Shown here: positions 24,401-36,400 of the stretch, in pieces
Layout of the letters: each line of letters starts with the position of its first letter
How positions within the stretch are numbered: the first letter of the stretch is position 1
From: Antedon bifida
Lineage: Eukaryota > Echinodermata > Crinoidea > Comatulida > Antedonidae
Reading direction: 5' to 3'
Length of the DNA: 64,000 nucleotides
Assembly: GCA_963402885.1 (NCBI GenBank)
Contig: OY727099.1
Span: forward strand, 11,334,001 to 11,398,000
Notes under the pieces: model-generated
The model's input: the letters and a program-made list of their open reading frames with translations, nothing else
Databases searched by the model: none
What the model was told of the DNA's origin: nothing
Made by a program: the position numbers and the translations under genes

Positions 24401-27400
24401 GATAACCTATAATGGCCTGTCCATGTGTCTCGATGAGGAATGGGCAGGGCTACGTACCAGTCTAATAAAGTTTTTAACATTTTTCTTAACTCTATTTTAA
24501 TTTAATTTTTATTTATTGTTTAGAAATATGCAGGTGTCATTTTCTGGACATTTCTAAAGTTTTCATAAAATAACATGTTTTTATTGCTTTTATTTTTCAG
24601 ATGAACATGATGCCAGATGGTAATCCTATGCAGAAAAGGCCAAACCCATTCCAACCATCTCCCTACCAACAAGGTCAATATGGTGCTGGTGGTAGGCCTT
24701 ACCCGGGCATGCCTCCCTCACGTTACCCAATGCCCAACATTAGAGGTCAAGCTATACCTAGCTCTGTTACTGGTAATGGCCCTTATTCCCAACAGGTTTG
24801 TTGAATATTATTTCATTTTTTATCATAAATTTAGCATGAATTTAGAATGATTTCTGTAAAATCTTCTGATCCCACCTTTCTCCCCAATTTATTTTGGAAT
24901 TTATGGCAAAAATTGACACTGTACTGATTTTTCTCTTTTCTTGGATGGAACCAAATGAAGATTTATTCACCTCAATCACATTAGTGCCTTACGTTCACAC
25001 TAGTGTCGAGTGTTCACACTAGTGCCTTACCTTACACTAGTGCCTTGCATTCACAATAGTGCCCTGTGTTCACACTAGTGCCGTGTGTTCACACTAGTGC
25101 CCTGCGTTCACACTAGTGCCTTGCGTTCACACTAGTGCCTTGCGTTCACACTAGTGCCTTGCGTTCACACTAGTGCCTTGCGTTCACACTAGTGCCTTGC
25201 ATTCACACTAGTGCCTTGCGTTGACACTAGTGCCTTGCATTCACACTAGTGCCTTACATTCACACTAGTGCCTTACATTCACACTAGTGCCCTGTGGTCA
25301 CACTAGTGCCGTGTGTTCACACTAGTGCCTTGTGTTCACACTAGTGCCGTGTGTTCAACTAGGGCCGTGTGTTCAACTAGGGCCCTGTGTTCACACTAGT
25401 GCCCTGTGTTCACACTAGTGCCTTGCGTTCACACTAGTGCCTTGCATTCACACTAGTGCCTTGCGTTCACACCAGTGCTTTGCGTTCACACTTGTGCCTT
25501 GCATCCACACTACAGTGTAGTGCCCTGTATTCTCATTAGTGCTCTGACAAATTTAATGCTTATTTGAAGGAAATCTACCAGCAGAATTTAATAAAATGTT
25601 TGTTTCTACTTGGACGCAATGCAGTGACGTAGCTGCAACTCGAGTGAGTTGGCCAATCACCGGTGACGGTTTGAATGATCCATCGTCCTTGCGTTGTGTT
25701 CAAGTGGGAACCAGCTTAACTAACACATTAACTTTAACCATACTAACATACAGATCAACTAGCCATGTGCACAGTAATGGTGGACATTTGAGTACTGTCT
25801 TAATAATGCGTGTTGCAATTATGGAAACATCTACATATTCACAGACTGTGATAGCTTGTGTTAATGACACCAAATGTTAAATTTGATATAGTTGTCACTT
25901 TAATATTGAGAATGTACTAACGCTTGTTGCGCACTCATTTGCAAGGTGCTATTTAGTGAAATTGTATATTCCCTATATTCCCTTGTATCTGTGAAACTTG
26001 ATTAAGTATTTAATCTAAGTCTTATAAATGTCTTGCTTGCTCCATTTCTCATTCTCAACTATTCAAATTGAAACATGGCATGCATCTTAAAACAAATCAC
26101 TTAAATGATATAAGTATGTTATTACAGTATTTAAATTATTGAATGAAAGCTATTAACATTGTTTTATCATTGAACAAATAAATAATATTACTACGCAATT
26201 AAACGGGTGTGATTGAACATGATAGTGTACTTATAAATATAATGCATTGAATACTCTAGTAAAGTTATTGCAAATTCATTAAAATATCCTTGTTGGCTAT
26301 AACACTGTTACAACTTTCATGTCGCTATTTTGACTCTGATAACTAAAAATGGGACAAATTTGCATTCAATCTTACTTACAGTACTAGTACACTAGCTAGG
26401 TACAAGATAAAATTACATTTTTCCCCAATAAAATGTAATTTTAACAGCATCAAATACTACAAACTATAGCATGTCGCTTAAACGCTAGTACAAAAAGCAA
26501 TATTTTACTATAATCAAATTATGAGCATCCCTAAAAAACAAAATATGTTTTAATCTCTTTAATCGCAATTTCCTAATATAATTTTTTTAGGAATTTAATT
26601 ATTCTAAAAAAAAAACCCAAACAAAGCCCAGAATCGTACCTGCAGAATGATATTTTATCGTTGTTGAAAATAAGACAAGAAATTAAGGATAAAGAATTGA
26701 TTTACTAACCAAACTAAAATTTAAAAAATAAATAACCAAATTGACTAAAATGAATGCTTTTGACTAAAATCTACTAATATGTAAATTAAATCCATAGTGG
26801 ATTTTCTACAATTCACTGTATTTCTATTGACATGACGACTTTTCTCCCAAATAGCTTGGTTCCCAAAACATCACCTCAAACAAACAACAGCAGAATTACA
26901 TGTTACAGAAACAACAAAAAGCCAATTCGAAGCAAAAGGTTTGTTGATAAGATTTTACATGACATGAAATATCTTAAAAGATGAATTGCAAATGTAGAAC
27001 ACGGCCGTAAATGCTGTTCATACCATTTGTAATAACGTCAACCTATTTTCTGTTCTAGATTTTGTAGACTCAATTAATATATTGAAAGCAACAAATTAAG
27101 TATACATGTACAATATTGAATGAAAAAAGAACATAATTGTATAATAAAAACACACAAAAAAGTGTATGAATTAAGATTATTTTACTTTAGTAGTAGTAGT
27201 AATTAAAACAAAATTAATTAAGCATTTAATTGATTGATAATAACTACAAATTATTAATACATATTTGGTTCATCAAAAATGAAAGTAGAATTGCGTCTAT
27301 TGTTTCTGCTAAGAAGAGTATCTAGTTGATATATCCCAGAGACCCTTGGTCATTATTAAGTGATTAACTAACCTTGCGGTTATAATCACTTATTATTGAT

Positions 27401-30400
27401 CTATAATTAACCGACTTGGTTTCAACTTTATTAAGGTATCCCCATCAGAGGAACACATTGTTAAAAGCCTGTTCAGAAAGAAACGCTGAAATTGTAGACA
27501 CAATCATAACACTGCACTATAGCTTGTTTTAAAAAAAAATCTCAAATTGAAAATGTTTACGTAATATTTCCATTTCAAATCCGCAACATTGATCAAAAAA
27601 TGTCAAAATAATGTTTTTTAGGTTGACATTGTGGATAGTTTTAATGATGTTTTGATATGGTTGAATTTGAGTCGTTAGGTGTTGAGATTTTGTTGTCAAA
27701 GAGTTAATACAATATCATTTATATTGGCTATGGCCTTGTATACTGTAATGCTGTATTGAAACTACTGGGGTGTGGCTTTCAGTTAACTCACTAAAATTCA
27801 CATTATTCACTGTACCAGTTCAGTCATAAAGATAGTGTTCATGTCAGATGAATGTGCAGGTTTTACACTTAGTAATATTAGATTAAGATATTTCTTTGGT
27901 ATAACTCAGTAGTGTTTCTTTTGTTGTTTCCTGTTGGGGCTGTTAGCAATCCATTTAGCCATGTGACCTCACACAGCATAGCAAGCTGAATTGCATTATC
28001 ATCTGCAATGCACTCCCGATTTCTTTTTCTACTAAATGACTGTTTTTGATCAAATTCAAAAATTGAATGTTATCTGATACAACATAGTCTGTATATATGT
28101 AATTCCTTATGTTTTCAGAAGATTCCATTATTAAGGCAAGAGCAGTGTGAACAAACAATCCCCTTAGCTAATGGGATAATATAAATGCAGCTGTTTGACC
28201 TTTCTGTTTTATACTATTAGTTTGAAGACTAGTCATACGTATAGGTATACTACAATTTATATTTTCCAAGTTAAAAAATAACCAACAACGTTTTATGGCT
28301 ATGTATTCAGTAGAAGGGTATTATTATTATTTAATTGTAACACACAATAGAGCGTGTTGGCAATGTACTAGCTGTATTTGCCTGCAGTATCAAAAGCCGG
28401 AACTACATCACTATGCAAATGACCTAGCCGTCTCATCAATACTGCATTAGTCATGCATGCAAGCAAGCTAGCGTATACAGCTGCTCAACTGTGTTGAAAA
28501 GAAACGATCAAGCCACAGAATAGCCAAACAGCCCTTTAATAATAAAGTTTTCAAAGGGCCTAGAATATAGATGGGAAATTTACTGCACTAGGAAATTAAG
28601 TGAGCTGCTAGAATGCAAGGCTGATTGAAACACAACAAATGTTTTATTCGAATGAAAGCAAGTCTTTATGTCCTTTCAGGCATTGTTACTACATTTTGTT
28701 TTCTTAAATTTTTAAATAAAATCATCTACATACAATACAGACACAAATTACATGTAGTTTATAAGCATAAATAATGTTCTATTAATTACATCTGAATGGT
28801 GTAAAAAAAATTGCCAGACAAAGAATTAAAAAAAAATAATAATATAGTGAATCTCAAAATTGCAGATAACTGTATTGATTTTTTTTGTAAAATTTTGTTT
28901 TATGATTTTTTGACTGGAAATCAATTGATTTTAAAATGTGTCTATTAGTATTTATTACATCCCAATTTAAATAAATTGGTATTTTCTCAATTACAGGTTT
29001 ATTTATTATTGCCTATTATAAAAAGAAACAGTATTGTACTATATTTAATAATAATTAAATATAATTGTATTGTAGAATATCTAAATTTAATTTTTTACCA
29101 TGTTTACCAACGTCCCTGCGTAGCCTCCAAGGTTGTAGGCATTGTGTGTGTTTTTCTGTTTTTATTCGAGTACAGAAGCGTGTAATATTAGTGTGAATAG
29201 TTTTGTTGTTCAAAGTAAATCTAGATTTAATACAAGGAGTTTTAATAGTGCAACTATATTCATGTTTAGTAATTCATTATAGTGGGACTTTGTGTTCTGG
29301 AAATCAGTGTAGTCTGCAACAAGCACTATGTAGTATTTGGAGAGGCAAATTTGTTTTGTTTTGTGAAGGAAATAAAGCCTCTTTTAAAGGCTGGTTCATT
29401 GTGACCAGCTCAATGCCTTCCTGTTTGTATGGCCTTGCTAGGCTTATTATGCTGTTATAAAAAGGCTTGGGTCAGGTTAGGCCAATTTCCCATGTGCTTG
29501 AGTTCAAACTAATTAGTCAAGCCATTTAGTTTCTGTTGGCTTAGTTACAATATAACCATATTCTTTCTATTCATGTGTACAGTTTAGTAATAATTATTAC
29601 CTTTTTGATATGATAAAGTGTAATTCTAATTTTGTAGTATTTAAAGATAATTATTCTATTTTATATAAATCCTTAATTTAAATGCTGAAACTATACATTC
29701 TCATACAAAATTATTAACATTTATATAATAACTTTAAACAATTAAAATTATTATATTTGAATTTGAAAAAAAAATATTTGCATTAAGATCACAATTTTAC
29801 ACAATATGGATAGATTAGTATTAGATTTGAACCTAGACCGTCATCAAAATAGAAGTAGTTATAAACAGCTAAGGATAGGTGCCGAAACATTAAAGGGTGG
29901 TAACCGGATTTTTAAATATTGCTTGAAAAGTATTAATGGGTGTCTGGTAAAAATTAAGGCACGTGAAAAGCTTTGAAATATAGTGTACTGTAGACTTGTA
30001 TCTGTACATTTAATGTGCTCACCAACTTCCAAACACAGCTATTATACTGTACATGCAAACCAGCTTTAGCACACCATGGTTGAAACCTTTACTGAATGGA
30101 GAAGTGACTAAATGACAGTATCGTGATTGTATATATTTATAAATTTTATTGTTTTGCCCTTTGTGTGGGCAATGTCATTATACAATGATTACACAATGAA
30201 TTAAAAAATATAGGTCTATCTGTCTATATCACCATAATTCATAATAAAAACTGATGTATACACTGGTTCGTTATCTCAAGGATATCGTGTATAGAAAGCA
30301 GTGTACTTGACAACAACTAATATAATTAAAATTATTTCATAATAAGCTGAGCTAAAAATAGATTGGTGATCTTGGGTCATTATAATTACCTTTAATAGAA

Positions 30401-33400
30401 ACCACAATGTTGGGGAATCCCTTGTTTTGTTTTATGAGCTATGCTATAAATAGATTGGTCAATATGGGGTCATTATGATGACCTTTAGAAACCACAATGT
30501 TGGGGAATCCCTTGTTTTGTAATCTTTGCCTAACCTAATTTCCAAATTGATAATGCTAGTAAGAAATCCCATTGTTGTGACCTCATAAAAAGCCATAAAA
30601 CATATTAATTGCCAAGTCACCTTTTATATTATTTGAATATCTCGTTTTATTATTAGGTCGTCAAAATAAAATTTAAACTGTCTAGAAATTCCAAAACATC
30701 TTTTTTAATGGCACACAATAGTTTAAATTATGTCGATATGAAATAATTTGATATAAGCTAGAAATTCATACCTAGAATGCACATTCATAAACATTATTTT
30801 AAAACGCCATCAATAGTTATCTCGTTCATTTATTGATTTTCTCAGTTTTTAAAAATAATCTCAATATTTTAAATGTAAATGTGGTTGCACTTTAAACAAC
30901 AAGTTTACTCGTACTATTATTAAAGCGTGAAATAAGCCTTATGATGAATGCACATCACATTTATCTAGATCACTTAGATTGAATGTTTTCTAATATCAAT
31001 TTCGTTCTCTCATGGATTACCTATTGCGTTTAACGATACACAATAAACTCAAGTATTTTGCAATATAATCCTTTCCTCTTAAAGTGCAATTTTCATCTTC
31101 AATTTATTTTTCTAAACTGGTTTATATTTGATCATGTAGGTAAATTATCACACACGTTATGTTCAAAACATTAATGTTTTTGTTGGTAGTTTATTGTCGA
31201 CTTAAAAACAAATGTTGAAGAATATAATATAGAAACATGTGTATGTTCACATAAGGTTTCTAAAGCTAGTAACATTTGTGTGATTTATATGTAGAAATGT
31301 GTAGATGCAACTTTATTGAGAACAAACATTTTGCATATAAATATCGGTCTGAATTTGTATTATTATTTCACTAATAAATGTTTAAAATGAAATACATGTG
31401 GAAACCAAATGAATAGTTAGTGTGTTTGTAGAACCTTGTAATCTGCTTTATGAATCTTCAACCAGGCCTTGTCTTTTGAAAATTATAGGTGTGCTACAAA
31501 TTGCACTCCTCAATACATTCAGGGGTGCTGTAGGTGTGCTGTTTGTATGTTGGTGTGTAAAGTTTTACCAAAATTTAAGAGTGACGAGTAATCGCACTCG
31601 CTCGCTTAAAAGACAAGGCCTGTTCAACAAGAAAATGTACGGACCTTGGTTCATAATATTTAAATTAAAGCATGCTTTAGTAAAAAATTTAATGAATGTC
31701 GTACACAATACTGATAAAATGTTTCCGCTGTTGCTCTCATCCTGTCATTCAACCGTACAGTCAACTCTCGCAATACCGGACTCTCTGAAAACTGGAAACT
31801 CTCCCAATACAATGTCTTGGAGTCTAAACAGTTCTAAATTCATTTTTACCATTAAAAGCACATTCTGAATACCAGACTTTCCTGAAAATCAGACATATTT
31901 TGCCAGCCCAAAGGTGTCCGGTATTGGGAGAGTTGACTGTATTATTGCATTTGATAAATGAGCAACAAATAAAAAACGAAACAGCTAATTTTGTATCTTT
32001 TAAAATCGCCATTTGGTGAAGAGAATAAAAATTTTGTTTTCAAAAAGCTTAGAAAATGGTAATCATCAATCTAGTAGGTTTATTTGAATATTTAATGCTT
32101 TCTCATTGATATTTCATGAACGTAGCAGTTAACGGCTAATGAATATTTACAGTAACTACAGGAGACTGTTTATTCGCTCCTGTACGCCACACTTTGTATT
32201 GAAATGAATGTTAATAAACATTATAAAGCTCGAATGTGAGAACTGATAAGACAAAAAGTAAAACATCCAAAATATTTTCATTATATCCACCCTAAAAATC
32301 AAATATGTTTCACATTTTTAATTCAACTTTCAATTTTCACTATAAATATTGTACAATGAAAGGTAATTTTTTCCCATCGTAGCATATCTTGGTTATTATG
32401 CATTGCAAAATACTTTGTGCCTCATATAATAGTTTGAAGGGGTCAAATGCCAAACTGTAAATCATGATGCTGCTGAAGAAAGTTACCATAGCAACTACAT
32501 CATTGTATTTCCTTGGTAAAGTGCAGAGTAGTATGCTCACAGGCCTTCTATGTGTAGTTGACTCAACTTCCTTTAAGGAATCTACCATTTTGTAAATGGG
32601 TAACTAAATCAATGTGCAATTAAATAGGAATATACCATTATTATCAGAGGGGTAAAAAGATGATCACATGCTTTTAGAATAGATGCTGTAGTTCTATTGT
32701 GTGTAGAATATTGCTTCCTGCTATAAAGTATTGCAAATGCGTTTACTAATGCCGTGCCTCGGTAGATGATTGATATTAAAGACAACACAATATATTTAGA
32801 AACACAATAACCACTATAGAGATAATATTATATTTTAAAATACGTAAATTGTTTTAAAACATGAAAAACAAAAATCATGATGGTGGTAGCTAAGTTTGTA
32901 GATTCAAATATATCATTTTGGAAAATAATTATACATTTCATTTTGAAAAATTAATAAAAATGTTGTTATATTATATGTTTATTATTCTTGCATAACAGTC
33001 AACTTCCTCAATACTAAACTCCAACGCAAAAACTCCAAAAGCAAGACTTTTTAATTTTTTATACTAGAACACATTCAAGATACTAGAATTTGTTGAAAAT
33101 CCCGACATATGCTAGTCCAAGTATAGTATTAGGAGAGTTGATTGTATTTCCATTTTTTGTTAAAATAAAATATAATATTTACAATTTTTTTTTTTTTTTC
33201 AGGAAGTGGAAAATGCTGGTGTAGAAGATGGAGGAACAGGTAACAGTGATTTCAATCAAACTGCGGGGACGTCAATCGCTCCTTCACAACAAAGTGATTC
33301 GTTTTCACAATCATCTCAATCGCCTCACTTACATCCTACAGTGTCTGCGCTAAGGCCGTCGCCGTCCCCAGTCGGCTCCCCTTCCAGTCACATGTCAAGG

Positions 33401-36400
33401 TCGTCAGTCTCTCCTGCTAGTATACAAGGTAAGACAACACTCCATCAGATTTCCTTTCTTTTTGTTTAAATTGGTTAATAAAGAAAGCAGGTTTTGTATG
33501 TAATAATTATACCTATACAGTCGACTCTCCCAATACAGGACTCTGAAAACCTGAAACTCTCCCAATACCAGACTTTGTTCGGGGTCCAAAAGGTTTCAAA
33601 TTCATTTTTACCATTAAAAATGCATTCTCAATACCAGACTTTCCAGAAAGCCATACATATTTGGTCAGCCCAAAAGTGTACGGTATTGAGAGTTGACTGT
33701 ATAACGTTATTTCCAATTTCGGCCAGTTATTCGGCTAAATTCATAATTCACGAACCATCGTCTTTATTAATTACAAGGGTAATGGCCAGCTTTATAATTG
33801 CCATTATCTAGAGGGATTTTTTTTTTGGTAATTCACAGTATGGCTGCCCATATGAACCTTTGACTGTATTTGCAACTCCGCTACGTTAATTTCTTGGACC
33901 CACCCACCTTAGATTTTAACCAAGCTTTAGATAAGTTGTTGCTACATCCGTTTATAGAAATAGATTTATTTGAAATAACATCTAACAATTAAACCTTTTA
34001 TTCCACCTTTTCCTGGTTATGTATCAAAACATGTCTAGAGCAATATTAATTTAGCTGCGGAATTTCCTTCATGTTGCGACGTAATTGCACTATTTAAATT
34101 CATCCTCTTTCACATCTGATACATTTGTCAAAAAAAACCAATCTGTTTCTCTGTAGAATTAATGGATATGCCTCAAATGTAACTACTTAAACGATCTTTT
34201 GTTGATAACCTCTGTAAAATGTGTGTTTGAAATAATGGAATGAGTTGTTATATAATGATTGTCTACTGCTACTAAAAGACCTCAATACCTTAGTATTACT
34301 TTTATCATGTTTATGTTAAGATATGTAATTACTATTTAATAATAGTATGAAATCAAATGTCAATTGATTTACTACATTTTTAATAAACATTTTATTTTTC
34401 TCCTGTTTTATTATTGAATATCTTAAGAAATTTTAATAATTCAATGTTTCTTTCTAAGGTGTTTGTAGCTAAGTAAAATTAAATCTTGATGCAAAAAAAA
34501 ACCAAACACCAAACACAAACACACATTTTACAGAAACACCAAACACAAACACGTTTAACTAAATCATGAAATTCATTTTTCAAAGACATGCATAATTACA
34601 TAGTCAAATTAATAAATTTATATTATATTGTTATTAATATGTTTAACTATTATTAGTATATTTAAGAATTATTAATATATTTTTCGCTGTTTAATTTTGA
34701 CTAAATGAATTTTAGTACAACCTAAACACGTTTAACTAAATCATGAAAATTTATTAGAAAATTTAATATCATCATTTTTTAAAGACATGCATAATTACAA
34801 ATGAATAAATTTATGTTATATTGTTATTAATATGTTTAACCATTATTAATATGTTTAAGCCTTATTAATATATTTTTCGCTGTTTAATTTTGACTAAATG
34901 AATTTTAGTACAAGTTAATAATGTCTTGAAATTAGTAAATATTCAGCGAGTATAAAGCGAATGAAGAAACGATTGATTACTATGATAATGCAGTCCCCGG
35001 AGTGAGTTCATTATTCCCTTTCAGAAAGCTAGTATTAAGCGTTCATTGGCTTAGCTAACCAAGCTGATTAAGCAACGAACAATTTATACCGTAGGTGAAT
35101 AGGTTGTTGTATGTGGTACAATATCGTTGTATAGACTAGTATACTATGAATTATAAACACATGTAATAATTAATATAGTGATTACAGTTATTAAATCATG
35201 TCATTTTTTTTTATTATACTGTAGATTAATTTAAAAAAATTATATTTACAGCTGTATGGATAATTTATTATCCCCTGTCTTGTCCTCCACACTATCTCTT
35301 AGTACCTTACAGTAAAATTAAGAAAACACTTAAATATTTATTGACTTAAGTAAAATACTTGGTATTTAAGCAAAATATCTCACTAAATGCAGCAAGTTAA
35401 CTTTTGTTTTTTTGCTAACATAGTTCTTGATCTTAATAACTAAAACAAGAGGGAACATTTAATTATTTGGTTTATAGAATTTGCAATTTATTATTCTGGA
35501 TATAAAGTTACAGACTTTTCAATTTTGTTTCCCTATAGCAATAAGAATACATTTTATTATTTACGACAATTAACATTTTTGTTTGAAAGGGCTGTAAAAA
35601 ACCTTATGTCGGTATTAAACGTACAAGGTTAAAACGTGCGACAGGATGATAGAAATTTTACTTAAGCGTTTGTGAAATATTACAAACTATACTATCCATC
35701 TCTTTAGGTGGCTCTATAACGCCTCAGCCTATGCCACCACCACCTGCTAGCCAATCAGATTCTCCGATGACTCAAATGAACCAATCACCAATGAGTTCTC
35801 AAGAAAGAGGTAATATTTTAAAACAGTTTTGATTATTGACTGCATTTACTTGGTTATGATTCTACTTACATTTGATTTAAACCAAGATTTTATTTGTATT
35901 GCGAATTCCATTAACACATTGCAATTGTGCCATTTTCTATTGAGTTTTAGAATTGCATGTTATTTAGATTATTATTTTATAATTTGTTTTTCTAACCAGT
36001 TTGGTTTGTGATCATTTAAGGGTGACCTGGAATCTTTAGTCTTAATTTGGTCCCAAACTAAATTCAAATCTTTAAACAAGATAACAAAAAGAAAGGGAAA
36101 AAGAAAAAATTAATTTTGTTTTTAAGGGTTTATTAGTTGCCTTTTTTTTCTTTTAATTCTTCTTCGAATTAGGTTTTAATAGTGACATGTCTTCAGGGCA
36201 CCAGATGCCGATGTCAGGGTACCCTAACCAACAGCAACAAATGAGATCAAATGTTCATGGTACATTCCCTTCGTACGCTGGCATGTCGCCCAATCAACCA
36301 ATGGGCAGTTTTTCCCAGGGAGGTAGTAGTAACCCCCCTTACGGTGGTCAAGGAACACCAGCACCAATTCAACAAGGTTGGTTATTTCACTTTGTGTGTA

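Larger units (their letters stand above)
16396..24600 (+). other. ARID1 intron 1 (8.2 kb)
   Basis: It contains a Harbinger-like element (18739-19526) and two arrays of one 45-bp minisatellite (20786-21022, 21615-22215). Near 18640-18700 there is a stretch with GGATTTATATAGCGCC, a motif common in SINE/LINE tails of marine animals. A pogo/Tigger-like end (CAGTAGAACCTCTAATCAC) lies at about 18197. Reading through the donor at 16396 gives a short unrelated tail and a stop, so it is an intron. Confidence 0.7.
24796..26854 (+). other. ARID1 intron 2
   Basis: Holds the 19-bp minisatellite (24985-25545) and a CAACGCAAG-type inverted-repeat element (25602-25716). The rest is AT-rich with nothing recognised. 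Confidence 0.6.
26939..33202 (+). other. ARID1 intron 3 (6.3 kb)
   Basis: Mostly AT-rich. Contains a roughly 88-bp direct duplication at 30350-30525 and two pogo-like MITE copies (31756-31941 and a degenerate one at 32993-33146). No coding sequence is recognised on either strand. Confidence 0.6.
33429..35707 (+). other. ARID1 intron 4
   Basis: Contains pogo-like MITE copy 3 (33516-33701) and a tandem duplication (34549-34925). The rest is AT-rich with nothing recognised. Confidence 0.6.

Noticed and set aside
24145..24480. 111-codon minus-strand frame in ARID1 intron 1
   Set aside because: Somewhat more complex than its surroundings, but I see no recognisable motif, splice signals or polyadenylation signal. 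Not called without transcript or homology support.
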